A DNA stretch of 8,671 bases, from positions 1-8,671 of the forward strand of contig JBBRAW010000128.1 of assembly GCA_038206385.1 (NCBI GenBank), in the 5' to 3' direction. The notes under the pieces were generated by a model. The model did no database searches and was not told where the DNA came from. It was given only the letters and a program-made list of their open reading frames with translations. The position numbers and the translations under genes were made by a program. Source of the DNA: JANXSD01 sp038206385 (GTDB lineage: Bacteria > Bacteroidota > Bacteroidia > AKYH767-A > OLB10). Of the stretch, positions 5,367 through 8,671 are shown piece after piece; within the stretch, counting starts at the first letter, position 1, and each line of letters begins with the position of its first letter.

Positions 5367-6209
5367 TTATTTAGTTTCTATAATTTCTCCAGCGCACACT
5401 TTACGGTATTTACCGAATGGGATCTTTATTAAGTTTTTAAAATTGGTATTTTCCATTTCATCCATATAATTATCAATTCCAAAAGTAGTATCAGTAATTT
5501 TTAATGTTCTGAAAGTTCCAAATAACCTATCCCAAATGCTTAAAATATCGCCATAATTACTATCCGTATAAGGCTGTTGATAATGATGATGTACATGATG
5601 AAGGTTAGGTGTTATGAAAATTAGCCCTGCGATTTTATCAATTCGTTTAGGTAATCGAAAATTGGAATGCACAAAAACATTTGATGCTATCTGTATAAAC
5701 TGGTGAAACAATATTACCCAAAATGGCGCGCCCAATAAGAACACCCAAAATGTAGAGAAGGATAATCGAATCAATGTTTCACCTGGGTGTTCGCGCAATG
5801 TTGTGGAAACATCTACTACTCTATCACTATGATGCACTAAGTGAAACATCCAAAGCCGTTTTACTTTGTGCATGATTACATGATACACATATTCAAAAAA
5901 ATCAAGAAAAATAAAAGAAAAAATAAGCTGCGAAAAGCCCATAGATACTCGAGGCAAAGTATAAAGTATACCAATATGATTGATGTTCTCCCAATGAATT
6001 ATTTTCACTAAAACATATCCTAATGCAAACTGAATGGGAGCTGCTAAAAAAACAAAAAGAATATTCGTTAGCGCATGTTTCCCTTTTTTGTAATCAATAG
6101 TTAGGGCTACTATATTTTCTATATTCCAAAAAAGAAATATTGAACAAACCAATAATAAAATGCGGTGTGTATCATGTTCCACTGAGAAATATTCAATTAA
6201 CTTATTCAT
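5367..6209 (-). CDS. Sterol desaturase / fatty acid hydroxylase family membrane protein
   Basis: This 280-residue (from the chosen start) polytopic membrane enzyme belongs to the di-iron fatty acid hydroxylase superfamily. The histidine clusters that bind the iron pair are H110-x3-H114 (HVIMH), H123-x2-H126-H127 (HLVHH), H181 (VFVHSN) and H204-H209 (HHVHHH). Hydrophobic segments lie around 17-37, 47-71, 90-108 and 150-178. The family oxidises C-H bonds of lipids with O2; the exact substrate (fatty acid, carotenoid, sterol-like or sphingoid chain) is not decidable here. The start is uncertain. The ATG at 6209 begins MNKLIEYFSVEHD, sits 7 nt after the DUF2147 stop and has an A-rich leader. An upstream ATG at 6248 would add 13 residues and overlap the previous gene by 32 nt. 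It is the last gene of the minus-strand operon. Confidence 0.9.
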   Translation of the reverse strand: MNKLIEYFSVEHDTHRILLLVCSIFLFWNIENIVALTIDYKKGKHALTNILFVFLAAPIQFALGYVLVKIIHWENINHIGILYTLPRVSMGFSQLIFSFIFLDFFEYVYHVIMHKVKRLWMFHLVHHSDRVVDVSTTLREHPGETLIRLSFSTFWVFLLGAPFWVILFHQFIQIASNVFVHSNFRLPKRIDKIAGLIFITPNLHHVHHHYQQPYTDSNYGDILSIWDRLFGTFRTLKITDTTFGIDNYMDEMENTNFKNLIKIPFGKYRKVCAGEIIETK

Positions 6210-6216
6210 ATCTTTT

Positions 6217-6654
6217 TTAATTATTGTTAACTCTTGTAAATTGTTCACTCGAACTTAAAAATCGAAACCATACATAGCCAGTTAATAACAATGTGTTTGG
6301 ATTCAGTAATTTTATAAATGCAGTATAAGTTTTATCAGTTTTAGGATTATAAATTGTTCCATTTACCCATTCCTTTTTATTGAATTCAAAATCTTTCATC
6401 ACTACCATATTTATCCAATGCTCTTCTTCTTTTGATAAAGGTTTTCCAATTGCTTCAAGATTTTCAATCCAAATTGTTTTCGCATAATATTTTCCGTTCA
6501 ATTTATAGCAATGAATAAGAGTTTGCATTTTTGAATCTTGCCAATCACCAAGAAGTGCATCAGCTTTATTTACTTGAGAGTAACCACAACTAAAGTTTAA
6601 TAAAAGTAAAATTGTAATCATCCATTGGTAGGATTTATTTTTTCTTCTTCTCAT
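6217..6654 (-). CDS. Exported DUF2147 domain protein
   Basis: This 145-residue protein starts with a basic stretch, MRRRKNKSYQ, and a hydrophobic segment, WMITILLLLNFSCGYS, a signal peptide probably cleaved near S26-Q27. A cysteine (C23) lies near the end of this segment, but the preceding NFS is a poor lipobox, so a lipoprotein is less likely. The mature region has the DUF2147 pattern: LLGDWQD (34-40), the LNGKYYAKTIWIEN strands (52-65), NMVVMKDFEFNKKEWVNGTIYNPKTDKTY (82-110), LNPNTLLLTGYVWF (117-130) and the closing SEQFTRV. DUF2147 proteins are small periplasmic beta-rich proteins without an established activity. It begins 7 nt after the DUF5686 stop and ends 7 nt before or overlaps the desaturase start, so all three are probably one transcript. 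Confidence 0.87.
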   Translation of the reverse strand: MRRRKNKSYQWMITILLLLNFSCGYSQVNKADALLGDWQDSKMQTLIHCYKLNGKYYAKTIWIENLEAIGKPLSKEEEHWINMVVMKDFEFNKKEWVNGTIYNPKTDKTYTAFIKLLNPNTLLLTGYVWFRFLSSSEQFTRVNNN

Positions 6655-6661
6655 TCTTCAA

Positions 6662-8671
6662 TTAAAAATTAAGTGTAATACCTGCATATAAACCACCTTT
6701 TTGAGCATATAGACTGTTTAAGTGATTAAGTCGCCAGATAAATTCAATAGATAAAACATGAAAAATGTTTTCAATTCCAACGCCGGCTTCTGCAAATGGA
6801 GTGTTACCTGTTGTATTGATATTTGCGTGCTCATTATATTTTTTGTTCGCTAAGGTCATGTCTCCCCAAAAGGAATTAAACGTAGCCCTTTCTCTCCAGC
6901 CTAATTTTTGCATAAATGGAATTCGATCAAACAGCAATCCTCCTAACGACAATCGCGTTTGAATACTTGCATATCTATCGGCAGCAAATTCATAAGGTGA
7001 CATTGTATTAAACGAATATTTACTTGAAACATAAAACTCATTACCTCTTGGTATATTAAGTAAAATATAGGGAAGTGTTCCAAAAGTTTTTCCAACACTA
7101 AAATGGTAATAGAACCTAGTTTTAGGTGAGAGTTTTAAATTGTGAACTACACTCAAACTTACCTTATGATAAGCAAATTCAGATTTTATAATTTCAAATC
7201 CGTAGGTATAATTCAATAAAACTATTGGATAGTCAGTAGCAATTTTTAGTAGGTCATAATTTAATATTGTTGTACGCTCTTTATGAGCAAATCGAAAATT
7301 TGTATTAAACTCAGCAACTGGTAATTTATGATAATACACGCTATCTATCGGAACATCTGAATTGGGATCGAGAGGATGATATTGAAAATTAAACAAGGGG
7401 TTATACTCTTTATATAACACAGTAGATTGACTAATCCAGTTTGCATTTAGCTGTTCTTCATGCTGCAATTTTACTTCGCGTATATAAGTACGTGTTGATG
7501 GAATATTTTTTCGTAGCAATGAACTGACAATATTGTCACGGTCTAATTCATCGTCATAATCAATTATCACATCATAATCGCTTCGCGTATAAATAGAAGA
7601 TTTTGACCAGTGTTCTGTTGAATGTAAATATTTAACTCCAAAACCTCCCTTAAATTTATTGTCTTTTGTTCCGATAGCCAAATAGCCATTTACATTCCAC
7701 TTTTCACTAATGCAAGGAAGCGACCAAACACCTGCACGAATCCGTACTCCTTCAATTTTGCTGTAACTCAAAAGAGAAGAATAAGGACCTAATCTCCAGT
7801 TACAACCCAAGTCCCAATAGCCTGTTCCTGCAAAGGCTGCAATTTTTGTGGTGCGTTCAAATCTTTTATTTGCCTTCAATGTATCCATCATTAAATAAAT
7901 TGCCTTTTCATGCAAAGTTAAAGTATCAATCCGATGTAGCTCCCAATATTCATCATTCTTAAATAGTTTTCTACTATCTACTTGCGTTTGTAAGTTAGCC
8001 ACCACTTCTTCAGGTCGGTTTGCATTTACCATTAGTTTACTATACACTGTTGTATTTATCGCATTTAATTTAAGCCCATTAGGGTCACCTGAAACTGGAA
8101 TTCCTAATAATTCTAATCCGCTTTCAAACGCTACTTCCGAAACATATTTTTTAGGCATATAAAGAAGTTCCTTTTTATCTCCATTAGTATAAGTGCCAAA
8201 CTCTTCACTAATTTTTATACTATTAACGAAATTTAGATTGGCTGTTTTAGACATTTTCATTTCAATACTACTTATGGAAAATGTGCTATCGTTAATCCAC
8301 ATCATTCCGCTAAAAGTATCCTCGTACTTATGCTTAGCGATAAACTGAATTTGATATTGTGTATGTCCTTCTACTATTACACTATCATTGATATAATATT
8401 TATAATAATTTGAACCATTGTCAGAGAGAGGACTTATAAATGTTTTATCAAAAACAGGTAACCAGTTATCATATACATTTAGTTTAATATTAAATTTTTC
8501 TAATCGCCCAAGTAGTTTATCCGTTTCTAAACCAAGAGTTTTTTTAGCCCTTACTATTTCATTATTTATATAAGGTGAAATAGAATGGTAATTATCAGCA
8601 AGCGTTTCACTGAAATAAATAGGTAATTTACTTTTGCTGGTATTAGAAGTATCAAAAATATTGTAAGAATC
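6662..8671 (-). CDS. DUF5686 family outer-membrane protein, N-terminus off the right edge
   Basis: The minus-strand frame is open without a stop from the right edge to the TAA at 6662-6664, giving 669 residues. The first methionines, encoded at 8300-8305, are internal: the 122 upstream codons carry family sequence, including LPIYFSETLADNYHSISPY, NVYDNWLPVF and SPLSDNGSNYYKYYINDS, and run smoothly into MMWINDSTFSISSIEM. This layout is that of Bacteroidota DUF5686 proteins, which usually have a signal peptide and a carboxypeptidase-regulatory-like domain before this region and a beta-barrel-like C-terminal half. Alternating aromatic and polar strands fill the C-terminal half, and the protein ends GLYAGITLNF, a terminal Phe typical of outer-membrane barrels. 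By family length, roughly 130-180 residues are missing. Its function is not established; a role in envelope assembly or transport is inferred from topology. It is the first visible gene of the operon with DUF2147 and the desaturase. Confidence 0.9.
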   Translation of the reverse strand, partial: DSYNIFDTSNTSKSKLPIYFSETLADNYHSISPYINNEIVRAKKTLGLETDKLLGRLEKFNIKLNVYDNWLPVFDKTFISPLSDNGSNYYKYYINDSVIVEGHTQYQIQFIAKHKYEDTFSGMMWINDSTFSISSIEMKMSKTANLNFVNSIKISEEFGTYTNGDKKELLYMPKKYVSEVAFESGLELLGIPVSGDPNGLKLNAINTTVYSKLMVNANRPEEVVANLQTQVDSRKLFKNDEYWELHRIDTLTLHEKAIYLMMDTLKANKRFERTTKIAAFAGTGYWDLGCNWRLGPYSSLLSYSKIEGVRIRAGVWSLPCISEKWNVNGYLAIGTKDNKFKGGFGVKYLHSTEHWSKSSIYTRSDYDVIIDYDDELDRDNIVSSLLRKNIPSTRTYIREVKLQHEEQLNANWISQSTVLYKEYNPLFNFQYHPLDPNSDVPIDSVYYHKLPVAEFNTNFRFAHKERTTILNYDLLKIATDYPIVLLNYTYGFEIIKSEFAYHKVSLSVVHNLKLSPKTRFYYHFSVGKTFGTLPYILLNIPRGNEFYVSSKYSFNTMSPYEFAADRYASIQTRLSLGGLLFDRIPFMQKLGWRERATFNSFWGDMTLANKKYNEHANINTTGNTPFAEAGVGIENIFHVLSIEFIWRLNHLNSLYAQKGGLYAGITLNF

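Noticed and set aside
6765..6962. Plus-strand 65-codon frame within the DUF5686 gene
   Set aside because: It is antisense to conserved C-terminal barrel sequence and resembles no protein.

Overview
The window reads as chromosomal DNA of an AT-rich member of the Bacteroidota. The signs are a DUF5686-type outer-membrane barrel protein ending in phenylalanine, a lipoprotein and exported NTF2-like proteins, a DUF2147 protein, few Shine-Dalgarno sites, A-rich leaders and one candidate promoter close to the phylum's TAnnTTTG consensus. Genus cannot be told from the sequence alone.

Left part (1-2975, + strand). The last 27 codons of an unidentified gene end at 84-86 and are followed by a perfect hairpin terminator (99-138). 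Then comes a compact three-gene set: a DUF1348 NTF2-like protein (160-576), an AraC-type regulator 5 nt downstream (582-1472), and a SnoaL-like ester-cyclase lipoprotein 24 nt further on (1497-2030). After a 471-nt gap with no supported gene comes an exported DUF4440/SnoaL-like protein (2502-2975), which has its own promoter candidate. Three different branches of the NTF2-like fold are therefore placed around one AraC regulator, and they are predicted to sit in three places: cytoplasm, lipid anchor and periplasm. This is the least expected pattern in the window. A shared role in handling a small hydrophobic ligand is only an inference.

Middle part (2976-5338, + strand). A 426-nt T-rich stretch without a credible gene precedes a two-component system. 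It consists of an OmpR/PhoB-type response regulator (3402-4079) and a two-TM sensor histidine kinase (4076-5338), coupled by a 4-nt TTGA overlap in which the kinase starts with TTG.

Right part (5367-8671, - strand). A tightly packed operon converges on the kinase gene with only 28 nt between stop codons. In transcription order it holds a DUF5686 outer-membrane protein whose N-terminus lies beyond the right edge, a DUF2147 exported protein, and a sterol desaturase/fatty acid hydroxylase family membrane enzyme. The gene content suggests cell-envelope or lipid work, but no pathway can be assigned from sequence alone. I see no rRNA, tRNA, CRISPR array, transposase or phage gene.
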